Below are positions 13,047-25,914 of a stretch of 64,000 nt of DNA, in pieces. The translations under genes and the position numbers were made by a program. The notes beneath the pieces are model-generated. The model was not told the origin of the DNA. It ran no database searches and was given only the letters and a program-made list of their open reading frames with translations. Source of the stretch: Steinernema hermaphroditum. Lineage: Eukaryota > Nematoda > Chromadorea > Rhabditida > Steinernematidae. The stretch spans positions 14,446,001-14,510,000 of the forward strand of contig CM059625.1 in assembly GCA_030435675.1 (NCBI GenBank), given 5' to 3'. Position 1 is the stretch's first letter. Each line of letters opens with the position of its first letter.

Positions 13047-14088
13047 TTATAAGACTGATGGTGAAAGCACCTCTAGTAATGCTCTTGATTTGGTCGGCAG
13101 ACATTCCGCGCGAAGAACGGTATATACTTCTCCAACCTTCTTGTCGCTCTTCGAAATTGAACACCAAAGGCGGCGGATGTACTCGTTTTTAACGTCGTAA
13201 GGAAGTCCGTAGTTGACCACCACATCTGGCTGAATTCGGTCCAACGGCAGAAGATTTTTTAAGAAGATCTCTGGCTCGGCGATGACAAGAACGCGCCGAT
13301 CTCCGTTTATCCATCGTCGAAGTGCATCCTCGTTTATGAGCCTGACGATATTATTCGTACCTCTCTCACTCACAACCTGCAGCACTTACTTTATCGGTGC
13401 TGCCCATCTCAAGATCTCTATCAAAGCGTCGACCGCGTCGTGTGGATTCATGAATAGTACGATGCTTGGAACTTTGCCTCCGTTCATGAGCTGCAGGGCG
13501 ATAAACAATTCGTTTACTGTGCGAATCGCCATGTCGTATTCTACCACAATTACTTTGTGGTTTATCGGCTTTGGCAATCTACTGGAAGTGAACGCGCGCT
13601 CTTGAATGCCGTCCTCTGCCTTCGAGGAACATGGGTCATGTACGACGGTGCGCATACTTCTACGTTCCTAAAGTATTGAATAGCCAATTTTGAGTGAAAT
13701 GAATAGACAAACCGTGGACATTGAAGGGCGCTCTTTCTTATGTGTTTTCTTCGAAGACTTTGAGGTTTTTTCTGCAGGTAAGTCCTCGTCAGTTTCTGGC
13801 GCAAATGAGTAAACAACCGCATTGCTTTTCTTTTGAATGATGCTAGCCGACGAGAGCGGAAAGCCCGCAACTGTAGCCGGACTATTCGTGCATACCTAGA
13901 TTTCGAAACACACGCATGAAGTAACCGAAGGATCAGAAGAGTGCACTAACCGAAGGAGGTGAAACGCGCCGGCTAGTCGATATCACTGGTTTTGGAGGCG
14001 TAGTTCGTTCATCAGAATCTGTGTCCGACTCCGGCGCAAAGGAATATGAATACTTTATTTCTGCGTTCGCCTTGTTTGACGACGACAT
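13047..14088 (-). CDS. Protein with degenerate DEAD-helicase second lobe only
   Basis: Starts at 14088 (MSSSNKANAEIKYSYSFAPE). Introns read GTTAGT...CTAG, GTTTGT...TTTAG and, near the 3' end, GTAAGT...GTCAG at 13389-13342 (48 bp). That last intron removes an in-frame TAA. The N-terminal part is acidic, serine-rich and repeats the motif YSFAPE(S/T)D. The C-terminal part reads VPSIVLFMNPHDAVDALIEI, then RRVLVIAEPEIF and DVVVNYGLPYDVKNEYIRRL. This has the order and spacing of the second RecA lobe of DEAD-box helicases (VLVFxN, VLVATD, VINYDLP...YxHR). The family's Walker A and DEAD motifs are absent, and the expected ATD and HRxGR are replaced (AEP, IRRL), so helicase activity is unlikely. The assignment is inference. 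Confidence 0.6.
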
Positions 14089-17000
14089 AACCGCTTCACA
14101 ATCAAATAATCTTAAGCTAAAAAAGCTTGCACTATAGTATTCTAAAGCGCGATTAAGTGGGCTTAAAATCAGTCGAAATGGTTATTAAGTTAAAGAAAAC
14201 AGGACAAAGGTAAGGGTCGCTTACGAGCTATGGTCACGGATGCCATTCTCGCTACAATTGACAACTGTGAAAGCGTCATGTATCAGTAGCTTAGCGGATG
14301 CAAAAAAAGAAGGCGCGAAGAAAAACCGAGAAGAATAAAGCGGTTCAATAGAAACACCCGGTTGATTTGCTCATCTTCGCTTATAGCTGTCGCTGAAGCA
14401 CGAGGAACTAAGTGGAATTTGTAAAAGCACTGTTCTTTCCTGTATCGAAGGCATTATATTTCACAACAACTATAAAGGCACGTTAACCAATGTGTGCACC
14501 GTTGTTGTCCACTATTTCTCTCACCAATATCTTTTTACACGGATGACCGTCATTGGTTAATGTGCTAAAAAATGATGACAACACGAACGAAATCGATCAA
14601 TAAAGAAGGATCGCAATAGATATCCAGGATTGCAAAGGTTATTGCAGCGGGTAACGAACAACAATCTCATTAATGCGGGGATCTTACAAACAGTTGCCTT
14701 ACTGAAAAGCGAACCAAATAGAAAAGAAATATTCGCTGTTTATCGGGCTAAACGTATCGCCGTGTTGTCTTCCATCTACGTTGCAAGCAAGTGACTGCAA
14801 CGTGCACAACTCACAACTGGCCTTTGCGCATTACACTACTGATTGAACTCGCAAGCGAACATCACGAAAAGCTCCAGATCGAGAGACACCAAGGTAAATG
14901 AAGTGGATGAATGCCGCATCGGCAAGCGCCACGTGCAGTACACACGATGTGGCTTCTGCATGTTGTCGTCATAAGCCGCTTTGCGGCATTTCTCCTCATC
15001 TAATGAGAGACAGCACACAAAGTCGAGGTCGATGTGGACGTTGCGGTCATATGCATATGTGTGCTGAAAAGGGTGCTGCACAACATGTTTTAATTGGGTC
15101 ACTGAGGTGACTAAGGGAACGAGCCTATGACTCGCATGAAGTCGCAAAATAATGACCGCTCACCTCGTAAATTCTACATGCCTGTGGTATTGAATCTCTT
15201 CTTAATGTAACTACAATATAAATCAACATGTTTACGCGATAATTAGCTAGAAAATCACATACATGCTCAATGAACGGTGGACTGGGGTTATTTTCAGACG
15301 TCACCTATATAAACTGTAGCAGGATCCAGTCGCTGGTGGCTTAACTTTTGCATAAGCGGTATGTGCCACGCATCTGAACATAGAACGAAAATAAATAAAA
15401 AAAAAACAGGACAACAAGATTTACTTTCACAGTTAAAAAGTCACAGTGATTATCTAATTTAATAAGCAATGAGCGTGTGAATGTTTTCCCATCAATTGTT
15501 TTCCGTGAATGCATTGAGACCACGAATTCTCATTTGCATTGTTCAGAAAGTTACAAACTGAACGTATCACCCCTTTGTCAAATTGCCGTTTCAGACCTAC
15601 CAATCACATTTAACAAACCTGCAATATCTGCTCCGTAATGTGCATGCTTTATATTTTATATTCTAACATGTGCCGTTCCATGTAACCAATCGCACCCATA
15701 AGCACAATTGGTCCCTCCATTTGAACTTTATCTTAACTCATAGTCCACAAATGGTTGGTCGAAAATTCAAACAGCACATTATCAGCGTTGCCGCCATCGT
15801 GTGTCGACGATCGAGCCGCACCATCTTGTAACGCAATGCAACTCGCTATCAATGCAGTGCAGTTGAGAAAGCACCATCGTGTGTGGTCTGCAGCACCGAT
15901 AAATTCGGTCAGGGTCTGTTGAGTGATGTTTATCTCAGTGAATTTTGTGGATTATTCTTGTTTGTGCTCGAAGCGCTTGCGGCTTAAGTTTTTTTTACAA
16001 AACGTGGATTGATTGTCTTATAATAATTAATCCATGCCTGTGAGTCAGCGGCATGATCACAATTAAACCACTTTTTGGTACTTATGCCCTTGATTGTATT
16101 ACGCATTTGTTGGCTTCATAGCACGTCGAGCTGCGTAGATGCGAAGTTAAGACCTTTTCCTCTCTTACCCTGGGAGTTACAGCTGGTTTTGTTTGTTGTG
16201 AGATTTGAATGCATTTACGGCAAATATAATGTTCTGTACTTCAGGATCCCCCTGAAACTGAGGTACTTGTTCATTGAAGGTATTGCTTCTCATCACATTT
16301 CTGACAGCACTGAATGAAGTCCGTTGCCCTCTGTTAATGTTTATAGACTTTACGCTCGCTGAGCGAAGTTTCAGTGCCCCTATTATTTGTGCACTGTCTC
16401 GTTTTCGACGAGCGCCGCCAACATTTGGCGAAGTGTACAAAATATATGTACCTTGTATCGAGAAGAAGCTTCTAATCTTCACAAAGATCTTTTAGAGCGC
16501 TATGTGTCTTGTGTCAAACTACAGCAAGGCGGGTGTCAAGGTCGAAGGCCGGGCTTCGAGAGCGTCATACCTCAGAGAACAAACAGCAAACGTGCCGTGT
16601 TGTTCTTTTATCAGACGCCCCGGCTTCTTGGACGAAGCCTCGCCGGCTTACTCTCGCACCCTCCCCCAGCGACTGACGCTTTTTTGATGCATCGAATGAT
16701 CGTGCGCTGTACAACGCTCGGAATGGTGTGGTCGACGTCGCTGATTGTTGCATATAACTGTTGAAACACAATCGAGACGGAGAGTTTGTGTCGCCGACGC
16801 TCATGTATGTGCCGTGCGTGTAGTTTTTACCTCTGATGTGGCATTGTGCAACGTGTCTTTTCAGCGTCCTTGATCGGAGAGGAGTTTCCTCTTCTTTTTT
16901 GGACGTCACCGCTCAGTTTTCGTGCCTTGTTTGGTCGGGGAGACTAATGTGTCGACGGTTGCATGAACCATCTAGCTGCAGTCTTGCCGGTTACCTCTCA

Positions 17001-17195
17001 TAGCGATGCATTGCCTTCGAACAATGCATTGTTAGTTTGTTTTCATGGACTATTGTGTATCCTGATTAATAGTTACTTGCGGATTTTATTACGAGCAGTA
17101 TCCGACGAAGAAATTTTACGTGTTTACCTCCTACCTCGAAAACTTACTCCTATCTCGTTACTTTCAGATAGTGCAATCAAGTACCTGCATCAAAG
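14089..17195. other. 3.1-kb divergent intergenic region
   Basis: Separates the helicase-lobe gene (-) from isocitrate dehydrogenase (+). No coding exon, RNA gene or repeat is convincing. Overlapping short frames on both strands near 16390-16900 lack family motifs. Confidence 0.4.
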
Positions 17196-18662
17196 ATGAC
17201 TAAGATTCAAGGAGGAGACATCGTCGAGATGCAGGGTGATGAGATGACCCGTATCATCTGGGATCTCATCAAGGAGAAGCTGATCTTTCCCTATGTGGAC
17301 CTCAAGCTGCACTATTTCGACTTGGGAATTGAGCACCGCGATGCCACTGATGACAAGGTCACCATCGAGGCTGCTGAAGCCACCAAGAAGTACAACGTTG
17401 CCGTCAAGTGCGCCACGATCACTCCCGATGAGGCTCGCGTTGAGGGTAAGCTATCGGTTCGAAAAAAAAGCGTAAAAAATTCGAAATCCGTTACTAAATC
17501 TCAATTTGCCTAGTTGGAATGTGTTCTTTAGAGTTTTGAAATTAGTGATCACAAACATTAACAAGGACGTTTTGTAGAATTCAAGCTCAAGAAGATGTGG
17601 AAGTCTCCCAACGGAACCATCCGTAACATCCTCGGCGGAACCGTCTTCCGTGAGCCCATCATCATCAAGAACATTCCCCGTCTCGTCAACTCGTGGACGA
17701 AGCCCATCATTATCGGCCGTCACGCTCACGCCGACCAGTACAAGGCCACTGACTTCGTTGTTCCCGGAGCCGGCAAGCTGCAGATCCGCTTTGTTCCCGA
17801 TGACGCAGGACAGGATGCCATCGAGCACGAGGTCTACCACTTCGCTGGACCCGGAGTGTCCCTCTCCATGTACAACACCGACGCTTCCATCGTTGACTTC
17901 GCTCACGCCTCCTTCCAGTACGCTCTCCAGCGCAACTACCCTCTCTACCTGAGCACGAAGAACACCATCCTCAAGAAGTACGATGGACGCTTCAAGGATA
18001 TCTTCCAAGAAATCTACGAAGCTGAGTACAAGACGAAGTTCGAAGCTCAGGGAATCTGGTACGAGCATCGTCTCATCGACGACATGGTCGCTCAAGCCAT
18101 GAAGTCCGATGGAGGATTCGTCTGGGCCTGCAAGAACTACGACGGTGACGTTCAGTCCGACTCCGTCGCTCAGGGTTACGGATCGCTCGGTCTCATGACC
18201 TCCGTACTTGTCTGCCCTGACGGAAAGACCGTCGAAGCCGAGGCTGCTCACGGAACCGTCACCCGCCATTACCGTATGCACCAGAAGGGACAGGAGACCT
18301 CCACCAACCCCATCGGTGAGCTTTGCAGGTGGAGCGCGATTATGTATTGTCTCTCATTTAGCCTCGATCTTCGCCTGGACTCGTGGGCTCGCCCATCGTG
18401 CCAAGCTCGACAACAACGAGCCTCTTGCTAAGTTCGCTACCAATCTCGAAGCTGTTTGCGTCGAGACTATCGAAGCTGGTTTCATGACCAAGGACTTGGC
18501 CATCTGCATCAAGGGAATGAAGCAGTGCGTTGTCCTAGTTTCCGGCGGCACATAATCCAAATCTGTTTCAGCGTCACCCGACCTGACTATTTGAACACCT
18601 TCGAATTCCTCGATAAGCTCGCTGAGAACCTCGCCACCAAGCAGCAGGAATCGAAGCTCTAA
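17196..18662 (+). CDS. idh-1: NADP-dependent isocitrate dehydrogenase
   Basis: Oxidative decarboxylation of isocitrate to 2-oxoglutarate with production of NADPH. Exons 17196-17445, 17578-18315, 18362-18524 and 18572-18662 give 413 aa, the normal length of eukaryotic cytosolic NADP-IDH. Landmarks are [19 protein letters not shown] near the N-terminus, [19 protein letters not shown] (substrate loop), [37 protein letters not shown] and [10 protein letters not shown]. There is no mitochondrial presequence. The C-terminus is SKL, a canonical peroxisomal targeting signal, so dual cytosol/peroxisome location is likely. Codon use is strongly biased towards C-ending codons, as in highly expressed nematode genes. 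Confidence 0.97.
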
Positions 18663-20194
18663 AGACGACATTTTATCTGTGATACTATCACTTAAAATAA
18701 CTTATCTAATTTGGCTAGATTAATTTTATTGTTTTCCGTTGGTTAGATTGTATTTAAGAGCTTCAGAGAAGTTGGTATAGTGTGCACTGATCAGTAGTTG
18801 CAAAGTCACAAGCCAGTGTTGTTCCTGAGTGGTATCGTTGACAAGGATATTCACACTGCAGGTATTGGAAGCAAATCACGTAACAACGCCGGTAATTGCC
18901 CTCCAAAAATGGCAAGATAATAGATAGCTCTCACCCTACACTATGATTTGTCACTTGTAGAGGGATATTTCAGGTATCAGCACTTATTTTTTTTTGCTCT
19001 TAGTTGCAAGAGAGAAATGTACCAGGTATCAGCACCTATCTTTTCTTGCTTCTGATCGCAAGAGAGAAATGTACCAGGTATCAGCACCTATCTTTTCTTG
19101 CTTCTGATCGCAAGAGAGAAATGTTCCAGGTATCAGCACCTATCTTTTCTTGCTTCTGGTCGCAAGAGAGAAATGTTACAGGTATCTTTTTGGGAAATGC
19201 TAATGCTATGATAAGTGACCAAGATACGTGTATTTGGCAGGAGAAACCCAAAGATACATGCGCTTGAACGCAGTCACCTCCATCAAGTGGTATTTCGCGA
19301 TCTCCTTTGTTTGACCCTCTCATGCTGTAAATGAGTAAAAAGGTAATATTTGATACAAGAACAGGTCTCACCGATGTGTATATAATGTGGCCAGTGTGTC
19401 TATAATATTTAGTGGGTAACATTCATGTACCATACGTAGGAGTAAAACGCAATTGCTCAGTATGCAAAATTACCCCGGATTGAAAAGACTCCTATACCGG
19501 CCGTGGTGATCAGTAGTAGTTGGTGATAAAACAGTTGGTGATCAGCACTGACATACTTCATTGTTGGCGCAGTGCACTAATACTGTATGCGATCGAATCA
19601 ACTTGTTTATCCAGGACCATTGTTTTGTCATAACACTGACAAGAGTAGCAAGTACGTATGCACCCAAACCGATCTTATCTATAGAGCTCACATCATCAAT
19701 GAGAAACAATAATCATCGATATGTTAAATGAATATCATTATAAAGTTTGTGTGTTATAAAATGATAGCATCACAATTAAGTTTGAATTTCACAACCCTTG
19801 CATTCGAATTGTATGGCGAAATTTTAGTTTACTTATGGAAGCTCTTCGACTATTTCATCTGAGAATGTAAGCATAAGTTTATAATGTATAATGCACAGGA
19901 TGAGTGCTTTGTCGAGTAATGCGCGCAGCTTCAAGCAGTGCCCTGTCAGTCGTTCGCTTCACACCACAAACTTTACCTCAGCTAATGACATTTCACATCT
20001 CTATCGACTGATTATCGGTTTCTGTTGTGGAGCAGATATAATCCTCGCAAATGAGGATTCGCTCTTTGATACTCTTTTCTGATTTTTATTCACACTTTCA
20101 CTGCAATTCTGAACTTGAAACTCTATATTATTTGTGGTTAGTGAGTTATTCTGTGAGTTGTAACGGTCGAGACTCTCCTCACAAGTATGTGTGT
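18663..20194. other. Intergenic region between convergent idh-1 and PSPH genes
   Basis: Contains the 52-bp satellite array listed separately at 18970-19187. The rest is AT-rich without a recognised gene. Confidence 0.45.
18970..19187. repeat. 52-bp satellite, array A (about four copies)
   Basis: Head-to-tail copies of a unit containing GGTATCAGCACCTATCTTTT then CTTGCTTCTGATCGCAAGAG and AGAAATGT. The period is 52 bp. The first copy is diverged and the next three are nearly identical. It is related to arrays B, C and D in this window. Confidence 0.9.
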
Positions 20195-21445
20195 TTATTG
20201 GCTTTGATTCAACGCATCGGTCAATGTTTTGAAATCGTAGACGTACCATCCGGCTAATCGGCGCACACTGTCGCGAGCCTAAAAAGGTTTCATAATTAGG
20301 TTATGCATCGGAGAGATCTCTGATCGTACCTGATTTCCACCGAATCCGATGAAGGCGTCGGCTGGAGGGCAGGCTTCGGCGTCAGTCGCACCGTCGCCGA
20401 CCATAACGAGCGTCTTGTATCCCATCCTACAATGGTGATGCGTCATAATTTGTTACACCCTTCAATGTAATGCTTTGTATGATGTAAAGTAGACGAGGAA
20501 ACCGCGAGGAAGACCAGTTTGTGCACGAGGAAAAGGATCCCCTTTTGCAGTTTCGTCTCGGCTAAGAAACGCGCGACTGCGCGGTCCTTTGCCCACGCGA
20601 GAGTGCTTTGTGCACGTGAAACGCACGCCAAGTGCGTGCGTGACAATCATGGCGTTCTTTTTTTGCCCTCTTTCAGCGAAATAATGGACCGGAAGCCCGA
20701 GATTTGCGACGACTTTCGTGATTAGCAAAGGGGAAGAAAAACTCACTTTCGTTTTAGAAGGCCACAAACTCCAGCTTTTCCGACGCTCTTCGATCCCGAC
20801 TCGCTGGTCGGTTCGGTGTCATCAAACCCTGAAATCAAACGGGTTGCATTATTTTTGCACTACACTCTAAACGAACCGTCGTAATTTCCGAATTCATCGA
20901 ATAGGATCTCGTTGGCAAATATCCGATCATGATCGATTTTAAGAAGATCGGCAACGGGCCTGATCAAACGGCGAAAGCCACCCGATACAAGGTAGACATC
21001 GACGTTGCGGCTGTGGAGGGCGTCGACCAATTCGCGGATGCCCTGGGTGAGGCGAGGAGTATGCGTGAGAGCGTAGGTCTCCAGCTGCTCGTACGAGGGT
21101 TTCATGATGTCCAAACGCATGCGAAGGGCTTCACGGAAACTGACGTTTCCGTTCATGGCGCTGTGGGTGCAGCGAGCCACTTCGTCTCCGACTCCAACGA
21201 ACGCAGCGAGTTCATCAATAGCCTCATCCTGAATTACCGTAACCCATTGAATCGGATACACAGGCACGCAGACTTACGGTACACACAGTAGAGTCAACGT
21301 CGAAGCAGACGGCGTCGGCATTGAACCAGATATCGCGGACATGGGATTCCGTCATCGAACGGCCGGTTTCCGTTGCGAAGCGGGCCTTGGCAGCGTGAGC
21401 GGCAGCTTGAGGAAGCTGGGAAAAGCGAAGAAGTTCTGGTCTCAT
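20195..21445 (-). CDS. PSPH: Phosphoserine phosphatase
   Basis: Hydrolyses phosphoserine to serine, the last step of serine synthesis; HAD superfamily. Exons 21445-21278, 21228-20877, 20828-20747, 20426-20330 and 20278-20195 give about 260 aa. Motif I is FDVDSTVC (nucleophile Asp49, acid/base Asp51). Motif II is YLVSGGFRRLI (around 138). Motif IV is VMVGDGATDAEACPPADAF (around 211). The cap region reads GNVSFREALRMRLDIMKP, as in the family. The gene is about 35 residues longer than the human enzyme, with an unusual Ser/Glu/Lys insert (GFDDTEPTSESGSKSVGK) after FGNYD. The start was chosen at MRPELL because a TTTCAG acceptor lies shortly upstream. Confidence 0.95.
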
Positions 21446-21488
21446 GTTTGCGGAATGTGTGGGGCCGGACGCCGGCGTTCTGTGCTGA

Positions 21489-21496
21489 CTGAAATT
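21489..21496 (-). promoter_or_regulatory. Probable trans-splice acceptor of the PSPH gene
   Basis: Minus-strand AATTTCAG, about 43 bp before the ATG at 21445. It fits the spliced-leader acceptor consensus and there is no in-frame ATG between them. Confidence 0.45.
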
Positions 21497-22854
21497 AAGA
21501 AGGGCATTCAACAGCTGTTCTAAGAGAAGAGAAAGAGATCTCGCAAAAGTCTCGGTCGAATAGCAGGTTTGCACACAACAAAGGCAAAGAAAAACCACTG
21601 CAGATTCCTTCATTCTGCAATGCCTTAGATCAGCAGAGAAGGGACTCAAAAGTGATCTTATCACAAGGGGAGGGCGCGATGCGCACACGTCGGTGGCGGA
21701 TTCGAAACCAGCGCGTTGTCGCTCGCAGAACCCTAGGGGCGCTGTTCCGCCGCGATTGGATTCTACGCATGTTGATCGCCCGGTCATGGACACCCTCTCC
21801 GGAAAAAAATGAAGCACGTCATGTTGGCTTCCGAGATAAGTAATCGACGGAGGGCAAGACAAAGGGCAGGTTCATAAACGACCTTTTGGTGGCTGTAACG
21901 ATATCAAGTGAACTTCGGACTGCTACTGACCAACGTACAAAGTGTCGAGGTACACACGGTTCTCCAAAATATAAAATCATAGACTGACCAAAAAAAACTA
22001 ACTGGATTTGTTCACTGAGATCGATCTAACCATTAGAGCAACCTGAGAGACTAAGAGATCAATCTCACATTTACAATCTGAATGACACTGAGAACCACCT
22101 GTTACCACCGAAACTTGGGAAATCCCTTAGTGCAAGGGGAGAACTTAAGAGTGCGACTTTTATCGATCGAGAAGGATAAGTGGAGACGACAAATGCGCTT
22201 GCATAGCGAGAGAGAGCGCGCAGGGTTTGCACACAACCTTTGCCCCTCAAAAGTGGCGCGACGACTTTTTCCTATAAAGATAAGGGATCGAAAAATCACA
22301 GGCGAACGGAAATGTATGGATCGCATTAATGCCATTACAGGCATCGCTCCCACCTGGAGACTTATTACAATATCTAGCTTGAGGGCGCACTTATATATAC
22401 ATACCAAATCGTCTCGCGTAGTTTGTGCGCGTCGGAGGGGGGCCTATCGATTTGGGGATGCCCTTCGAAACTCCGCCCCACTCGACCACGTCCAGTGACG
22501 TGGTGCGAGAGATACAAATCAAAAACCGAGCCACCACGATGCAGGCGCTTTGCAGGGGCGTCCCCCGATGTGATTTCACGTCTGGACGGTCTCCAGCGAT
22601 CTGGCGCGACGGCGTTCCACGTTGATAGGCGAGAGGCAGCAAAGAAGGCCTTAAAGGAGACAAGCAGCACTTTAAAAATGATTGAATCGTATTATGGTCC
22701 GGTGTACCTTAGTTCAGACGCACTTTATGCAGCTGTGTCCTCGAATTTCACAAATGCAAAAGTGCGTGGCAAAGAATGTCTTACATAGAATGGTTTAGAC
22801 TTGAGAAAAAAAGCGAAATTTTTCGAAATATTTCATCCTCTTGAGGTTACGATA
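21497..22854. other. Upstream region of PSPH, no clear gene
   Basis: A relatively GC-rich stretch near 22420-22620 has frames open on both strands but no family motif. It may be promoter sequence. No repeat or RNA gene was seen. Confidence 0.35.
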
Positions 22855-22992
22855 TCACGAGACGCAAGTGCCGTTTGCGTTCTCAGGACAGCCGCAAACA
22901 CATTTGTTTTCCGGATAGAGGCCAGAGCCATTATACGTTGATCCGTAGTTCAAATACATTGTCAACATAACAATTCCCTTCAGGACGTCGTC
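22855..22992 (-). CDS. Possible terminal exon of a Cys-rich protein
   Basis: Minus-strand TCTAACAG acceptor followed by a 46-codon frame ending in TGA. It reads DDVLKGIVMLTMYLNYGSTY and then NKCVCGCPENANGTCVS. The four clustered cysteines and an NGT glycosylation site suggest a secreted protein. No upstream exons could be joined with confidence, so the gene could be partial or broken. A related fragment lies inverted near 23150-23190. Confidence 0.35.
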   Translation of the reverse strand, partial: DDVLKGIVMLTMYLNYGSTYNGSGLYPENKCVCGCPENANGTCVS

Positions 22993-25682
22993 CTGTTAGA
23001 GATTTTTGCGTGCTTATCATTTGTTTTCGTCTGGACCGTCCACAGAGGACTACCTAATAATGCAGTTCACTCCCTATACTTTGTTCACTTGGTTCGGGAC
23101 GCTCAATGAATCCGAGAGATCAAGGACTATCATGTGAAAATCACGCCGACGTCAAAGGGCCAAGGCACAGGGGAATTGTTATGTTGATTATTTGAACAGC
23201 CCAATGGGACACTGATCTTTGGGCTGGAAATGTCATAGTCTATTCAGTATCGTACCTGTACCCATAAAGATCGCCAATTTTTGCTGTAATATTACCGGAA
23301 GAACAGTCGGTATGCCTTTCTAAGTACGAAAATCGATGTAATCAGAGACGCAAAAGATCATAAAAATCACTCTATCGAGAAACCGCCTTGATTTACCCCC
23401 TTAACGTTATCTGACATCATGAAGTTTAAAAGTCACACCATATATCCAGCAACCGTAGTTTCTGCACCTTATTCCGCCCATCAGAAAATACCTTTACGGA
23501 AAGGTGATCTTCAACCCATGAACCTCTCACCACTTCGGAAATCACCCGATAGTCATTCGTTTTCCTGTAGGGCCTACGTGCGAAACTGAACATTTTTCTA
23601 TCTGTTTTCTCGCTACTTGTCAAAATAACAAATTATACCTCTTATCATCCAGCCATTACACCCATGAGAAAGTGTGTTATGCGACAGAAAGTAAATAGTA
23701 TCTTGTGTACTACATCCGTTAAAGTGGGTTGAAAAAAATGGGGGGCTATCACTGACTTAGCCCTTAGTTCACAAAGTTGTACTGCGATTAGATAGCGCAC
23801 CGCTACTCCAGTGGCTGTCGTTGACAGCACATCTGATGTCCGATCGTAGGTATCACCCAGGCAATCAGATCGATGCAGCCCAACGGTCGCGATCGTGCAT
23901 GGCGATGACGTGCAGCGATCAGTCGATAGTGGGATATAGTGTAAACGATTGTGGAAAACAGTCAATAACAACTCATAATCGCTTGTTCGTGTCGATTGCC
24001 CTCTGCATTGCCCTGATTGGATGACGTGGCGAAGTGCCAAGCAAAAACACTGTCAGCTAATCGCTTATCAATCGCCGCAGAACGTTTACAGTCGTTTAGC
24101 TTCTTAACTAAGGGTTTTTTGACCAAACTGCATTTGAGCAATAATACTGCTGCTGAGGCACAACAGGATGTTTGCCGTTATTCTTAGGTCTTCTTTGTTT
24201 CAAACCGATGAAAGGTATTTTTGACACAGAGGAAAGATGGATGGCTTGAGAAGCTACTTTGATTGCCCACTGAGGTTGTTGTTTGAACGTCAATCAGAAA
24301 TTGATCAAGTATTTTTGGATGTAGTTGATCATTGACTTCAACGGTTAATTACTTCAAGAAGAACTATACGTCACCTACCATAAGTAACAAGTGATTGTGT
24401 GAGCAAAATGACCATGTTTCATGAAATACTGAAGGGGCTGGTATCTGTGACGAACGGTGAAGACACCTACAACTTCTAATCCTTAAAAAACTATCTTACA
24501 AAGCTAATCTGACATCTCCACAGTCTTCTAAAACAACATCTCTGACTTGGACGAGTTCTTAACACATGAAGACATGCTCGGTGGCTTTCAGTGGCCAGCC
24601 AAATTCCGGCTTCTGTCAACACGGCCAGAGCTATTCGACCATGACTATATTAACTGAGTGAAAATGCAATGTTTTGCGTTTTCAAGCGTTCAATTTAGTG
24701 CACATCATAAGTAAGGAACATGCATTAAAGCGATTGCGCACTCCAGAGCTTTAAGGCATTTTCATGGCGAGGAGTTTCGGTTTATGGTGCTAAGGTCTAC
24801 AGCAATGTTGTACTCCATTGCGCATACACAGTGTGATATGTACTACTGTTTTGTTTTCCATAAAGAGATCACATCTGCATGTAATGTATGAGCTTTTGCC
24901 ACGTCGCTTCAGTTGATGTCGAATGAAGTCCATATATGCACATGGGTTTTGCATATTGTCGAACACTATTATAAAATTTGTACACAAAACATAGATGTTC
25001 TAGTTTCTGCAATGTTTGTTGCCAAACAACTGTTGAGTTCTTCGTGTTCCGGAAAAGTGTCTTCAACAACGAAAGCTGTAAACATTTTGGGCGAACATAC
25101 CCAAAAAATCCTAGCAAACAGCACGTACGCTCTCAAAATACTTGTTTTAGAATCTTGTTTACATTAACACTCCATACAACGTACGATGCCACCAGCTCGT
25201 CTTTACTGTAATAGGATCACACGCTTGGATGATGCCATCGGGGGATACCATGACGCTTCTCTTAACTGACGAGCAACAACAACGTGTTTACAAGGGATCT
25301 GTTGATTGTTTCCAGACAATAACGCATCCGTTTATCTGATTTATTGTGACGGGCCCTACTAACAGTGCTGTGCTTGTCTGCATGCTGTGACATCTTGTTT
25401 ACTGGAGGATAATATTTATGCGATATCGAAAATACAATGCCATGTATAACAAAGTTGCACGGTTATGAGCAATATCTTTTCATGAGGCCGGCTCAAAAAA
25501 GGCTGATATTGAAAGATCCCGGACCATTCATAAATCCCGGACGATACTATGCTGGTCAAAGATACTTCGCCGAGAACAGTACCATTATATTGGGTTACTG
25601 CATTGAAAATGTTACGAATGATGAACATTGTCTCTTTTCGCAGTGTTCACTAATAGGGCATGACCGATGGGCGCGTTACGAG

Positions 25683-25903
25683 GGACATTTCATGTACCAG
25701 CACCTATATTTTCTTGCCTCTGGTCGCAAGAGAGGGATATTTCAGCTATCAGCGCCGATCTTTGCCTGCCTCCGGTCTCAAAAGAGGGACATTTCATGTG
25801 TCAGCACCGATCTTTTTATTCCTCCGGTATTAACAGAGGGGCATTTCATGTATCAGCACCTATATTTTCTTGCCTCTGGTCGCAAGAGAGGGATATTTCA
25901 AGG
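25683..25903. repeat. 52-bp satellite, array B (about four copies)
   Basis: Copies contain ATTTCATGTATCAGCACC, TATTTTCTTGCCTCTGGTCG and CAAGAGAGGGAT. Same orientation and period class as array A. Interrupted at its right edge by the dispersed element. Confidence 0.85.
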
Positions 25904-25914
25904 ACTCTTACTCG

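Noticed and set aside
21650..21760. tRNA-like GATTCGAAACC near 21698
   Set aside because: No box A or pairing acceptor at the right distance on either strand.
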